Source: Casp-actino8 sp945862545 (GTDB taxonomy: Bacteria > Actinomycetota > Acidimicrobiia > Acidimicrobiales > Ilumatobacteraceae). Taken from it: DNA of 6,998 nucleotides. The DNA lies in NCBI GenBank assembly GCA_945862545.1, contig CAMAYS010000113.1:1-6998 (forward strand), in the 5' to 3' direction. Position 1 is the stretch's first letter. Each line of letters starts with the position of its first letter. The position numbers were made by a program, and so were the translations under genes. Under the pieces are notes generated by a model. It did not search any database and was not told where the DNA came from. It saw nothing but the letters and a program-made list of their open reading frames with translations. This document shows positions 1 to 5,561 of this stretch, piece after piece.

Positions 1-261
1 CACTCCGATGTGCAAGTGCTGCATTATTACGACGCGCGTAACAACATGCTGATGAAGCCAGGCATGATCTTCACTATTGAACCGATGATCACCTTGGGGA
101 CGTATCAATTTCATATGTGGGATGACGACTGGACGGCAGTCACCGCCGACGGCAAGCGCACGGCTCAGTTTGAACACACCATCTTGGTCACTGAGACGGG
201 CTGCGAAGTTCTCACTGGTGGCGATAAAGCGGTCTCGCCGCGCAAACCAAGTTCATCCTGA
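1..261 (+). CDS. map: Type I methionine aminopeptidase, C-terminal part (5' end outside window)
   Basis: This enzyme removes the initiator methionine from new proteins in the cytoplasm, using a two-metal centre. The frame is open from base 1, so only the last 86 residues are visible. The sequence matches the C-terminal half of the family: QVLHYYDAR, then KPGMIFTIEPM, then AQFEHTILVTETGCEVLT. The first visible codon (CAC) aligns with the active-site histidine that precedes QVLHY in the E. coli enzyme. Glu27 (in FTIEP) and Glu58 (in QFEHT) of the visible part match metal-ligand glutamates. The WDDDWT segment resembles actinobacterial versions. A short Lys/Pro/Ser tail ends the protein at TGA 259-261. 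The internal GTG at base 10 is not the real start. Pantothenate kinase follows after 39 bases in the same direction. The assignment is secure; what is missing is the N-terminal half. Confidence 0.95.
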   Translation, partial: HSDVQVLHYYDARNNMLMKPGMIFTIEPMITLGTYQFHMWDDDWTAVTADGKRTAQFEHTILVTETGCEVLTGGDKAVSPRKPSSS

Positions 262-300
262 GTCGCATTTACCCCTCGTGAAGCCGTAGCGTGATGACCC

Positions 301-1227
301 GTGGGTGAGCGTTACGTCTCTTTTGATCGACAGCAGTGGGCCGACCTTCGAGCCGCTACCCCGATGACCTTGCGTGAGGCCGATCTTGAGGATCTGCGCG
401 GCATCAACGAACGTATTGATCTTGACGAAGTCGCCGCGGTGTATCTGCCGATGACGCGATTACTCAACCTATATGTCTCCGCCACACAGAATTTGCATAA
501 GGTCAGCGCGACATTTCTTGGAACCTTAGCTCCCAAGGTGCCGTATGTGATTGGCGTGGCTGGCTCCGTCGCTGTCGGCAAAAGTACTTTCGCGCGTATT
601 CTGCAAGCGCTTCTGGCGCGCTGGCCCGATCACCCCAAAGTTGATCTCATCACGACCGATGGATTCCTCTATCCCAACCATGTTCTCGAAGAACGCGATT
701 TGATGAACCGTAAAGGTTTCCCCGAGAGCTACGACACCCGGGCACTTCTGAAGTTTTTGCGAGATCTCAAAAGCGGACAAGCGACCGTGGAAGCCCCTGT
801 CTACAGTCACGTTGTGTATGACATCGTTGAGGGCGAGACGGCCAAGGTGTGCCAACCAGACATCTTGATTCTTGAAGGACTCAATGTCTTGCAAGTTGGT
901 GCCCCAGGTAATGACGCCGCTGAATTCGTGAGTGACTACTTCGATTTCTCGATTTACATTGACGCTCTTGAAGCGGATATTGAAAAATGGTACGTAGACA
1001 GATTTTTGAGCCTCTGCGATTCTGTTTTCCAAGATCCGAGCAGTTTCTTTCGCCATTTCGCTCACCTCTCGCGCGATGAAGCAATTGCGGTGGCACAAAG
1101 TATTTGGGAAAGTATCAATGGGCTGAACCTGAAGAACAATATTGAACCAACTCGGGAACGAGCCTCGCTGATTCTGCGCAAGGGCAACGACCACCGAGTG
1201 AGTGAAGTGCTACTCCGTAAACTCTGA
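301..1227 (+). CDS. coaA: Type I pantothenate kinase (CoaA)
   Basis: This cytoplasmic enzyme phosphorylates pantothenate with ATP, the first and usually rate-controlling step of coenzyme A synthesis. The 308-residue product has the family's usual length (about 310). The N-terminal block YVSFDRQQWADLR is typical. The Walker A loop GVAGSVAVGKST lies at residues 85-96, TTDGFLYPN at 118-126 with the catalytic Asp120, RKGFPESY at 137-144, PVYSH at 166-170, and DILILEGLNVLQ at 187-198. The C-terminal block ENINxPTRxRAxLILRK-like ends in LLRKL. It closely resembles the mycobacterial enzyme from memory. The start is GTG 301: an in-frame TGA at 292 excludes anything further upstream and the next in-frame ATG (residue 51) would remove conserved sequence. 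No Shine-Dalgarno is visible; TAGCGT at 287-292 could be a -10 box for a nearly leaderless transcript, but this is weak. The gene may simply be read through from map. Confidence 0.96.
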   Translation: MGERYVSFDRQQWADLRAATPMTLREADLEDLRGINERIDLDEVAAVYLPMTRLLNLYVSATQNLHKVSATFLGTLAPKVPYVIGVAGSVAVGKSTFARILQALLARWPDHPKVDLITTDGFLYPNHVLEERDLMNRKGFPESYDTRALLKFLRDLKSGQATVEAPVYSHVVYDIVEGETAKVCQPDILILEGLNVLQVGAPGNDAAEFVSDYFDFSIYIDALEADIEKWYVDRFLSLCDSVFQDPSSFFRHFAHLSRDEAIAVAQSIWESINGLNLKNNIEPTRERASLILRKGNDHRVSEVLLRKL

Positions 1228-1234
1228 AATCTGC

Positions 1235-1246
1235 CACAATAGAGTC
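1235..1246 (+). promoter_or_regulatory. Probable leaderless promoter -10 box for the membrane-anchored protein gene
   Basis: CACAAT (1235-1240) matches four of six bases of the TATAAT -10 consensus and is preceded by TGC, which resembles an extended -10. Six bases separate it from GTG 1247, so the predicted transcription start coincides with the start codon. No Shine-Dalgarno is present, which fits leaderless initiation, common in actinobacteria. No convincing -35 box is seen; it would lie within the end of coaA. Confidence 0.45.
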
Positions 1247-1999
1247 GTGGCGAATTCACGATCTCGGGCGAAGAAACGCAAGAAGAAAAAACAGTCCTCA
1301 TCAAAGGCCCCCGTTATCTTTTTATGTCTGCTCATTGCTGCGGCAGGCGCATTTGTATTTCTGCAAGCAACAGAATCCACCTCGGATAACGGCAGTGCGG
1401 ATTCGTTGGCGCCGACAACAAACCCGACTAACACCGAGGCTCCAAGCCAAAGTGTCCCAGTGACGACGGCAACGCCTGCGACTGATCCCAGCAACCTTGG
1501 AAAACCAGTCACTATTCACAGTGATGATCTCGGTGATCTTGAAATTGATCAGGTGATTGATGATTGGAGTCAAGTCGACGCACCCATGATTCCGGAAAAT
1601 ATCGCTCAGGTGGACCCATCTTTGGTTGAAGGCGATTACATCACTGGTGACTTGCCCGATGGTTTCTATGTCGGATATTTCGTCAGCGCGATTGATGAAA
1701 ATGATCAGGGCTTCACATTTGACATTCGCAACTCGGTAAATGATCCGATTCCTGTGCCAGATGGTCAACAGTTTTATCCGGCCCTTATTGACAGTTTGCT
1801 CTTTGTTTCTCTACCGATTGTTGAGAGTGAAAAGAATACGGCGATTAGCGCAGCGAAATATTTTGAATTGGCGAATTCTGGACGAGTTCTCGTGGATATC
1901 CCGAAAACCAATCTGATTGCCCAAATCACTGATGAATACATGTTGCTGACCATTGTTGATGGTGCAGTGATCGCCATTGAAGGCATTCACTCTTCGTAA
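1247..1999 (+). CDS. Unnamed single-pass membrane-anchored extracellular protein
   Basis: Not assigned to a named family. From GTG 1247 the product has 250 residues. Residues 1-20 are very basic (AKKRKKKK) and should stay in the cytoplasm. Residues 21-40 (APVIFLCLLIAAAGAFVFLQ) form one membrane helix. Residues 41-85 are a Ser/Thr/Pro/Ala-rich linker, and residues 86-250 form an acidic, cysteine-free outer domain. That domain contains DLPDGFYVGYFVSAID (about 135-150) with FTFDI at 156-160, and ends in YMLLTIVDGAVIAIEGIHSS. The pattern of DGxxxGxV, a TFD strand and a closing TVxDGxVxxIE strand recalls an uncharacterised actinobacterial extracellular domain known to me from memory; this is inference and gives no function. 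An upstream GTG at 1202 would overlap coaA and add residues without family character, so GTG 1247 with its matching -10 box is preferred. The stop codon abuts that of the convergent HD gene. Confidence 0.8.
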   Translation: MANSRSRAKKRKKKKQSSSKAPVIFLCLLIAAAGAFVFLQATESTSDNGSADSLAPTTNPTNTEAPSQSVPVTTATPATDPSNLGKPVTIHSDDLGDLEIDQVIDDWSQVDAPMIPENIAQVDPSLVEGDYITGDLPDGFYVGYFVSAIDENDQGFTFDIRNSVNDPIPVPDGQQFYPALIDSLLFVSLPIVESEKNTAISAAKYFELANSGRVLVDIPKTNLIAQITDEYMLLTIVDGAVIAIEGIHSS

Positions 2000-2596
2000 C
2001 TAACCTTCGGTGAGATGACCTCGACTGCGCGCCTCATTGATCAATGTCTGCGTGTGTTGCCATAACGTCGTTGAGCCATCACCGATGGGTGACAGTCGCT
2101 TGACTGCCTGCGGATAACTCACACCATGACGTTTCCACGGTGACTCGTCTCCGGCGTGATGATTTAACATCGCTGGCTGCATGCGATCAACGGCATTCGC
2201 GAATTGACTCGCTGGTGTTTCTTGGGCTTCATATTCGTCCCATAATGAACGCAAACGGTCACGCTGATCGTCGGGCAATAAACCGAATAAACGGTCGGCA
2301 GCTTTTTGTTCACGAGCTTCTTTGTCGGCGTAACCTGTCGTGTCGTAGGCAAAAGTGTCGCCCGCATCAATTTCTACGATGTCGTGTACTAAACACAAAG
2401 CCAAGACATGAGCAATGTCAACATCAACATTGCTCCACTCTTGTAGCACTAGGGCGTACATCGCTAAATGCCACGAGTGCTCAGCAGTATTTTCTCGGCG
2501 TGAACCACCAGTGATTGCCGTCTGGCGTTCGACTTGCTTGAGTTGATCAATCTCCATCAGAAAATTGAGTTGTTGTTGAAGTCGTTGATCACTCAT
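2000..2596 (-). CDS. HD-domain phosphohydrolase, YfbR/HDDC2-like (probable 5'-deoxynucleotidase)
   Basis: Members of this HD family (COG1896, HD_3 type) are metal-dependent and typically remove phosphate from deoxynucleoside monophosphates; the exact substrate here is inferred. The 198-residue product shows the family signature from its start: FLMEIDQLKQVERQT (12-26), GSRRENTAEHSWHLAMYALVL (31-51), the HD pair at His71-Asp72 in LVHDIVEIDAGDTFAYD (69-85), LFGLLP (103-108), and FANAVDRMQP (132-141). Likely metal ligands are His40, His71, Asp72 and Asp137, with Glu75 nearby. The frame stays open a further 189 bases upstream, but that extension overlaps the membrane-protein gene and has no family character. 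ATG 2594-2596 is chosen because a Shine-Dalgarno AAGGAG precedes it by seven bases and homology begins there. It is translated after the small membrane protein in the same unit. Confidence 0.9.
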   Translation of the reverse strand: MSDQRLQQQLNFLMEIDQLKQVERQTAITGGSRRENTAEHSWHLAMYALVLQEWSNVDVDIAHVLALCLVHDIVEIDAGDTFAYDTTGYADKEAREQKAADRLFGLLPDDQRDRLRSLWDEYEAQETPASQFANAVDRMQPAMLNHHAGDESPWKRHGVSYPQAVKRLSPIGDGSTTLWQHTQTLINEARSRGHLTEG

Positions 2597-2603
2597 ACAT
2601 CTG

Positions 2604-2609
2604 CTCCTT
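2604..2609 (-). promoter_or_regulatory. Ribosome-binding site of the HD-domain gene, overlapping the upstream stop codon
   Basis: AAGGAG on the minus strand, seven bases before ATG 2594-2596, is a near-perfect Shine-Dalgarno. Its first bases are part of the TAA stop (2608-2610) of the small membrane-protein gene. This fixes the HD start and suggests translational coupling of the two genes. Confidence 0.85.
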
Positions 2610-2811
2610 AAGCCACCAGTGAGGCCAGTGCCCACACGGCAGCAATAAAGCCGAGTGAGGCCATAAAAATGCTCCGCTTGAGGGGCGCTCGTGCAAGATC
2701 GCCTTCTTGTGGATTCGGAGGTGGTTTCACCATTGCCAGCACATTGCCAGCGAATAATGCCCCGCCCAAAGCCAACACCATCCACTTCAAGAGGTCAGCG
2801 CCAAGGAACAT
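2608..2811 (-). CDS. Small two-helix membrane protein, function unknown
   Basis: I do not recognise a named family. From ATG 2809-2811 the product has 67 residues. A hydrophobic helix (about 7-27, within LLKWMVLALGGALFAGNVLA) is followed by a polar loop KPPPNPQEGDLARAPLKR (about 29-46) and a second helix (about 47-66, SIFMASLGFIAAVWALASLV). The basic flanks of the loop suggest that it faces the cytoplasm with both ends outside. Two other in-frame starts exist: ATG 2818-2820 adds three residues, and TTG 2851-2853 adds fourteen more polar ones. None has a good Shine-Dalgarno. CACAAT at 2824-2819 sits seven bases before ATG 2809-2811, which would allow an almost leaderless message. The gene heads a two-gene unit with the HD phosphohydrolase and diverges from the VOC gene. 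The ORF is short, but helix content, clear gene coupling and position make it likely real. Confidence 0.72.
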   Translation of the reverse strand: MFLGADLLKWMVLALGGALFAGNVLAMVKPPPNPQEGDLARAPLKRSIFMASLGFIAAVWALASLVA

Positions 2812-2902
2812 ACTGACCATTGTGCCATTGCCAGATGGGTCAGCAAGTATCAACTTTGCCAGTTCTGGTCACTCTGGTCTTTCGCAGAGGCATTTCATCG
2901 GT

Positions 2903-2914
2903 AATACTTCGCCT
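2903..2914 (+). promoter_or_regulatory. Probable leaderless promoter -10 box for the VOC gene
   Basis: AATACT (2903-2908) within GGTAATACT matches four of six bases of TATAAT, and six bases separate it from ATG 2915. The predicted transcription start is therefore the A of the start codon. There is no Shine-Dalgarno near the ATG; the nearest purine stretch (AGAGG, 2886-2890) is too far away. No clear -35 box is seen. Confidence 0.45.
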
Positions 2915-3469
2915 ATGGGTTTTCATCACGTCGCTATCGCAATTCATGACACCAAGGCCAATTATCAGTTCTATACCGAAGTGATGGGCTTTGAACTCGT
3001 GAAGACCGTGACCGCGCCCACCCCAGAAGGTGGATACAGCAAGCATTTCTTTTATTCCACGGGTCAGACTGGTTCGGGTGAGCAAGGGATGATCGCGTTT
3101 TGGGAGATACACGTTGACTCTCTTGAAGGTTTCGAAACCAATCTCAATAAGGGCGCCGGTTTGCCATGGTGGGCCAATCACCTAGCTTTTGATGCGCCCA
3201 CTGTTGCCGACTTTGAACGGCACCGCGAACGCTGGCGTGCACACGGTCAAACGGTGCTTGAAGTTGATCACGATTTTTGTCGGTCTATTTATATTCGCGA
3301 TCCCGAGGGCAACACTGTGGAGTTCTGTCTCACGACCCGTGACTTTACGCCAGAAGAAAAAGCCCACGCTCTTGAATTGTTGCTTGATCCGAACCCGCCG
3401 ATGGAAAAAACATTCGGTGCCAAAATTTGGCAGCCAGAGGGTGACCCGATTTTGCTGCCGTCGGGTTGA
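2915..3469 (+). CDS. VOC-superfamily metalloprotein (glyoxalase/extradiol-dioxygenase fold)
   Basis: The vicinal oxygen chelate fold holds a divalent metal between two repeated beta-alpha-beta-beta-beta modules. Members include glyoxalase I, extradiol dioxygenases and epimerases, so the reaction cannot be named here. The 184-residue product shows both modules: MGFHHVAIAIHDTKANYQFY with GFELVK (1-30), and WWANHLAFDAP (85-95) with IYIRDPEGNTVEFCL (125-139). The expected metal ligands are present: His5, Glu64 (in AFWEI), His89 and Glu136. A C-terminal extension of about 45 residues (PEEKAHALELLLDPNPPME and on) follows the second module. The frame is open to 2669, but that stretch overlaps the divergent gene pair, so ATG 2915, where homology and the -10 box meet, is chosen. 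It converges with dnaB across 13 bases that contain no hairpin. Confidence 0.88.
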   Translation: MGFHHVAIAIHDTKANYQFYTEVMGFELVKTVTAPTPEGGYSKHFFYSTGQTGSGEQGMIAFWEIHVDSLEGFETNLNKGAGLPWWANHLAFDAPTVADFERHRERWRAHGQTVLEVDHDFCRSIYIRDPEGNTVEFCLTTRDFTPEEKAHALELLLDPNPPMEKTFGAKIWQPEGDPILLPSG

Positions 3470-3482
3470 GGCAGATGCTCGT

Positions 3483-4937
3483 TTAGGACGTTTCGCTGGC
3501 TGGTGGATCAGTTTTACCAGTCTGACCCATATTGTCAAAGCGCGTGAATTCGCCGGAGAATGCCAACTTGATCGTCCCTAGCGGTCCAGCACGATGCTTG
3601 CCGATAATCACTTCAGCGATACCTTTTTCAACATTTTCGGCACTGTCGCCTTTTTCATTGCGATAGACCTCTGGTCGGTGGAGGAACATCACGATGTCAG
3701 CATCTTGTTCAAGAGAGCCGGACTCACGAAGGTCTGATAGTTGTGGGCGCTTATCTTGACGCTCTTCAAGTTTTCGACTGAGCTGGCTGAGGGCCATCAC
3801 TGGAACTTCTAATTCACGAGCCAAGATTTTTAGGTTTCGGCTGATCTCGCTGACCTCAAGTTGGCGACTCTCTGTTGTTGTACCACTCATCAATTGCAAG
3901 TAGTCAATAACAATGAGGCCGAGTCCACCGTGCTTGGCTTTCAGACGACGCGCCTTGGAGCGAATTTCAAGCACACTCACCGTGGCGTTATCGTCGAGAA
4001 ATAATTTCAGATTGTCGAGTCGGCCGATCGCCGCATTAATTTTGCTCCACTCAGGCTCAGTGATTGCACCCGTGCGGAGGTTCTTCGGATTCACTCGCGC
4101 TTCACTAGATAAAAAGCGCATCGTTAATTCGGTATGGCTCATTTCAAGTGAAAAAACTAATACTGGAAGATTGGACGTTTGCGCTACGTGAGTCGCAATG
4201 TTTAATGCAAAGGCAGTTTTTCCCATCGCCGGGCGAGCACCAACAATGATCAGTGCAGATTTTTGTAGCCCAAGGATCGTGTCATCGAGTTCTGTGAAAC
4301 CAGTGGCGACGCCTGCGAGTGATGTCTTATTCTCAAAGCGCTTTTCAAGTTCGACAATTGAGGTGATCAATAGCTCATTGATTTGTCGTGTTGAGTCAAC
4401 AACTCTTTCTTCGGCCACCGCGAAAACGCGGGCTTCTGCTTCATCAAGGGCCTTCGCCACATTGTCAGGTTCGGTATATGCAATTTCCGCGATCTCGCTG
4501 GCCACACCAATGAGGCGTCGGAGCGCCGCAGTGTCCATAACGATTTTGGTGTAGCGAGCCACATTGCCGACGAGTGGTGTGGAGTTCTGAAGTCCCAACA
4601 AGAAAGGGAGTCCGCCAATTTCGTCAAGTAGTCCAGCGCGACGGAGTTCATCAGACACCGTGATGACATCGACACCATTGCCAGTCGCCATCAGTCCGCG
4701 AATCGCGTCAAAAACATGTTGATGTGCAGGTTTGTAAAAGTGCTCAACGTTCAGACCTAATTCTGCAATGAGGTCAAGGGCATCTCTTGACAAAAGTATT
4801 GAACCTAGAACAGATTCTTCGGCGCTCAAGTTATGTGGAGGCACGCGATTGACCATTGGACGTGGTCCCCTATCGCGGTCATCTCTGCCGCCACGGGTTG
4901 AACTTCCTGAAAATCCGTCTGATGATCCGTTTGCCAT
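3483..4937 (-). CDS. dnaB: Replicative DNA helicase DnaB
   Basis: This is the hexameric ATP-driven helicase that unwinds DNA at the replication fork and contacts primase. The 484-residue product is full length and has no intein. Residues 1-30 are a Gly/Arg/Asp-rich flexible lead. The N-terminal domain begins at RVPPHNLSAEESVLGSIL (31-48). The RecA-like domain starts at about 205 and carries Walker A GARPAMGKT (233-241), the catalytic-Glu motif FSLEMS (262-267), Walker B LIVIDYLQLM (341-350, Asp345), the LSQLSRKLEER motif (383-393), DLRESGSLEQDADIV (402-416) and the arginine-finger region KHRAGPLG (447-454). ATG 4935-4937 has only a weak purine stretch (AGAAG) upstream. ATG 4854-4856 (residue 28) is an alternative start that would remove the disordered lead. 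The gene lies last in the rpsF cluster but behind a terminator, so it likely has its own promoter in the spacer with DnaA-box-like sites. Confidence 0.97.
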   Translation of the reverse strand: MANGSSDGFSGSSTRGGRDDRDRGPRPMVNRVPPHNLSAEESVLGSILLSRDALDLIAELGLNVEHFYKPAHQHVFDAIRGLMATGNGVDVITVSDELRRAGLLDEIGGLPFLLGLQNSTPLVGNVARYTKIVMDTAALRRLIGVASEIAEIAYTEPDNVAKALDEAEARVFAVAEERVVDSTRQINELLITSIVELEKRFENKTSLAGVATGFTELDDTILGLQKSALIIVGARPAMGKTAFALNIATHVAQTSNLPVLVFSLEMSHTELTMRFLSSEARVNPKNLRTGAITEPEWSKINAAIGRLDNLKLFLDDNATVSVLEIRSKARRLKAKHGGLGLIVIDYLQLMSGTTTESRQLEVSEISRNLKILARELEVPVMALSQLSRKLEERQDKRPQLSDLRESGSLEQDADIVMFLHRPEVYRNEKGDSAENVEKGIAEVIIGKHRAGPLGTIKLAFSGEFTRFDNMGQTGKTDPPASETS

Positions 4938-4986
4938 TGCTTCTACTTTGACCTATCTACCCTGTTGATCGCTAGGGGTAAAACAC

Positions 4987-5043
4987 TGTGAATTACTTGT
5001 GGACAACTTTGCCAAACTGGGGATAACTCATTCATTTGGATAA
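4987..5043 (-). promoter_or_regulatory. Row of DnaA-box-like sites upstream of dnaB
   Basis: Read on the minus strand towards dnaB there are TTATCCAAA (5043-5035), TTATCCCCA (5026-5018), TTGTCCACA (5006-4998) and a weaker TAATTCACA (4995-4987). The third is an exact match to the DnaA box favoured by high-GC actinobacteria. The first two differ from TTATCCACA by one base each and the last by two. All point the same way, at centre spacings of 17, 20 and 11 bases. They fill most of the spacer between the rplI terminator and dnaB and may let DnaA control dnaB. TTGTCC could also serve as a -35 box, but no good -10 follows. The binding role is inference. Confidence 0.55.
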
Positions 5044-5075
5044 CAAAAGGGCCCAGACCAGATGGTCCAGGCCCT
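5042..5075 (-). terminator. Rho-independent terminator after rplI
   Basis: On the minus strand AGGGCCTGGACC pairs with GGTCTGGGCCCT around the loop ATCT. The outer part is six pairs and the inner part four pairs, separated by a two-by-two mismatch. TTTTGTT follows directly. It lies 34 bases past the rplI stop and should end the rpsF-ssb-rpsR-rplI transcript. There is no T-tract in the other direction, so it acts on the minus strand only. Confidence 0.85.
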
Positions 5076-5109
5076 CATGAACACTTAGTGCGGATCGGGT
5101 CCGCGTTGA

Positions 5110-5559
5110 TCACTTAGCGACGACGTTGATGTTGATCGCGAACTGCACATCATTGTGCAACTTGGCAACCACGCTGTATTCGCCAACCGTCTTGAGGTGC
5201 TCGGGCAAAGTCAACTTCTTGCGATCAAGTTCGATGCCCGTCTGAGCCAATACAGCAGCCACAACATCGGCGGCAGTCACCGAGCCGAATAAACGACCTT
5301 CGACACCGGCGGCCTTGGCCTTGACTTCAATGACCTTGGCAACCAAAGTTGAGGCAACGGTTTGTGCCGAATCGCGGTCTGCGGCGTCGCGTAGGTCGCG
5401 ACGACGGCGCATTGAGGCTGCTTGCGAGACTGCACCTTCGGATGCATTGAGACCTAAGCCACGAGGCAAAAGGTAGTTGCGGCCATGACCCTTGGCGACT
5501 TCAACAATGTCGCCGCGCTTGCCAAGACCACGAATATCAGAACGCAGAATGATCTTCAT
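5110..5559 (-). CDS. rplI: 50S ribosomal protein bL9
   Basis: bL9 binds 23S rRNA near the L1 stalk and helps to hold the reading frame during translation. The 149-residue product has the usual length. The N-terminal rRNA-binding domain is MKIILRSDIRGLGKRGDIVEVAKGHGRNYLLPRGLGL (1-37). It is joined by a long charged helix (about 40-78) to a C-terminal domain with LFGSVTAADVVAAV (90-103), GIELDRKKLTLPEHLKTVGEYSV and a closing V-rich strand. The start ATG 5557-5559 lies two bases after the rpsR stop and is preceded by a strong GAGGAGG site, so the two genes are probably translated together. It is the last gene before the terminator. Confidence 0.97.
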   Translation of the reverse strand: MKIILRSDIRGLGKRGDIVEVAKGHGRNYLLPRGLGLNASEGAVSQAASMRRRRDLRDAADRDSAQTVASTLVAKVIEVKAKAAGVEGRLFGSVTAADVVAAVLAQTGIELDRKKLTLPEHLKTVGEYSVVAKLHNDVQFAININVVAK

Positions 5560-5561
5560 GA

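Noticed and set aside
526..1194. Long open frame on the minus strand opposite coaA (222 codons)
   Set aside because: It lies wholly opposite a highly conserved kinase gene and its translation has no family character, no domain pattern and no ribosome-binding site.
1322..1768. Minus-strand frame opposite the membrane-anchored protein gene (148 codons)
   Set aside because: The plus-strand product has a coherent helix-linker-domain layout and a promoter; the minus frame reads as random sequence rich in Arg, Cys and Ile.
2597..2785. N-terminal extension of the HD frame
   Set aside because: Homology begins at ATG 2594-2596 with a strong Shine-Dalgarno; the extension overlaps the membrane-protein gene in another frame.
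2731..2835. Three copies of ATTGCCAG around the membrane-protein gene
   Set aside because: Two copies fall in coding sequence for hydrophobic residues with different spacing; they look like chance rather than an operator.
2669..2914. N-terminal extension of the VOC frame
   Set aside because: It runs antisense through the membrane-protein gene; the VOC fold starts exactly at ATG 2915.
4938..5109. Chromosomal replication origin in the rplI-dnaB spacer
   Set aside because: The spacer is short, has only three to four boxes in one orientation and no AT-rich unwinding region, and dnaA/dnaN are not adjacent. A regulatory site is the simpler reading.
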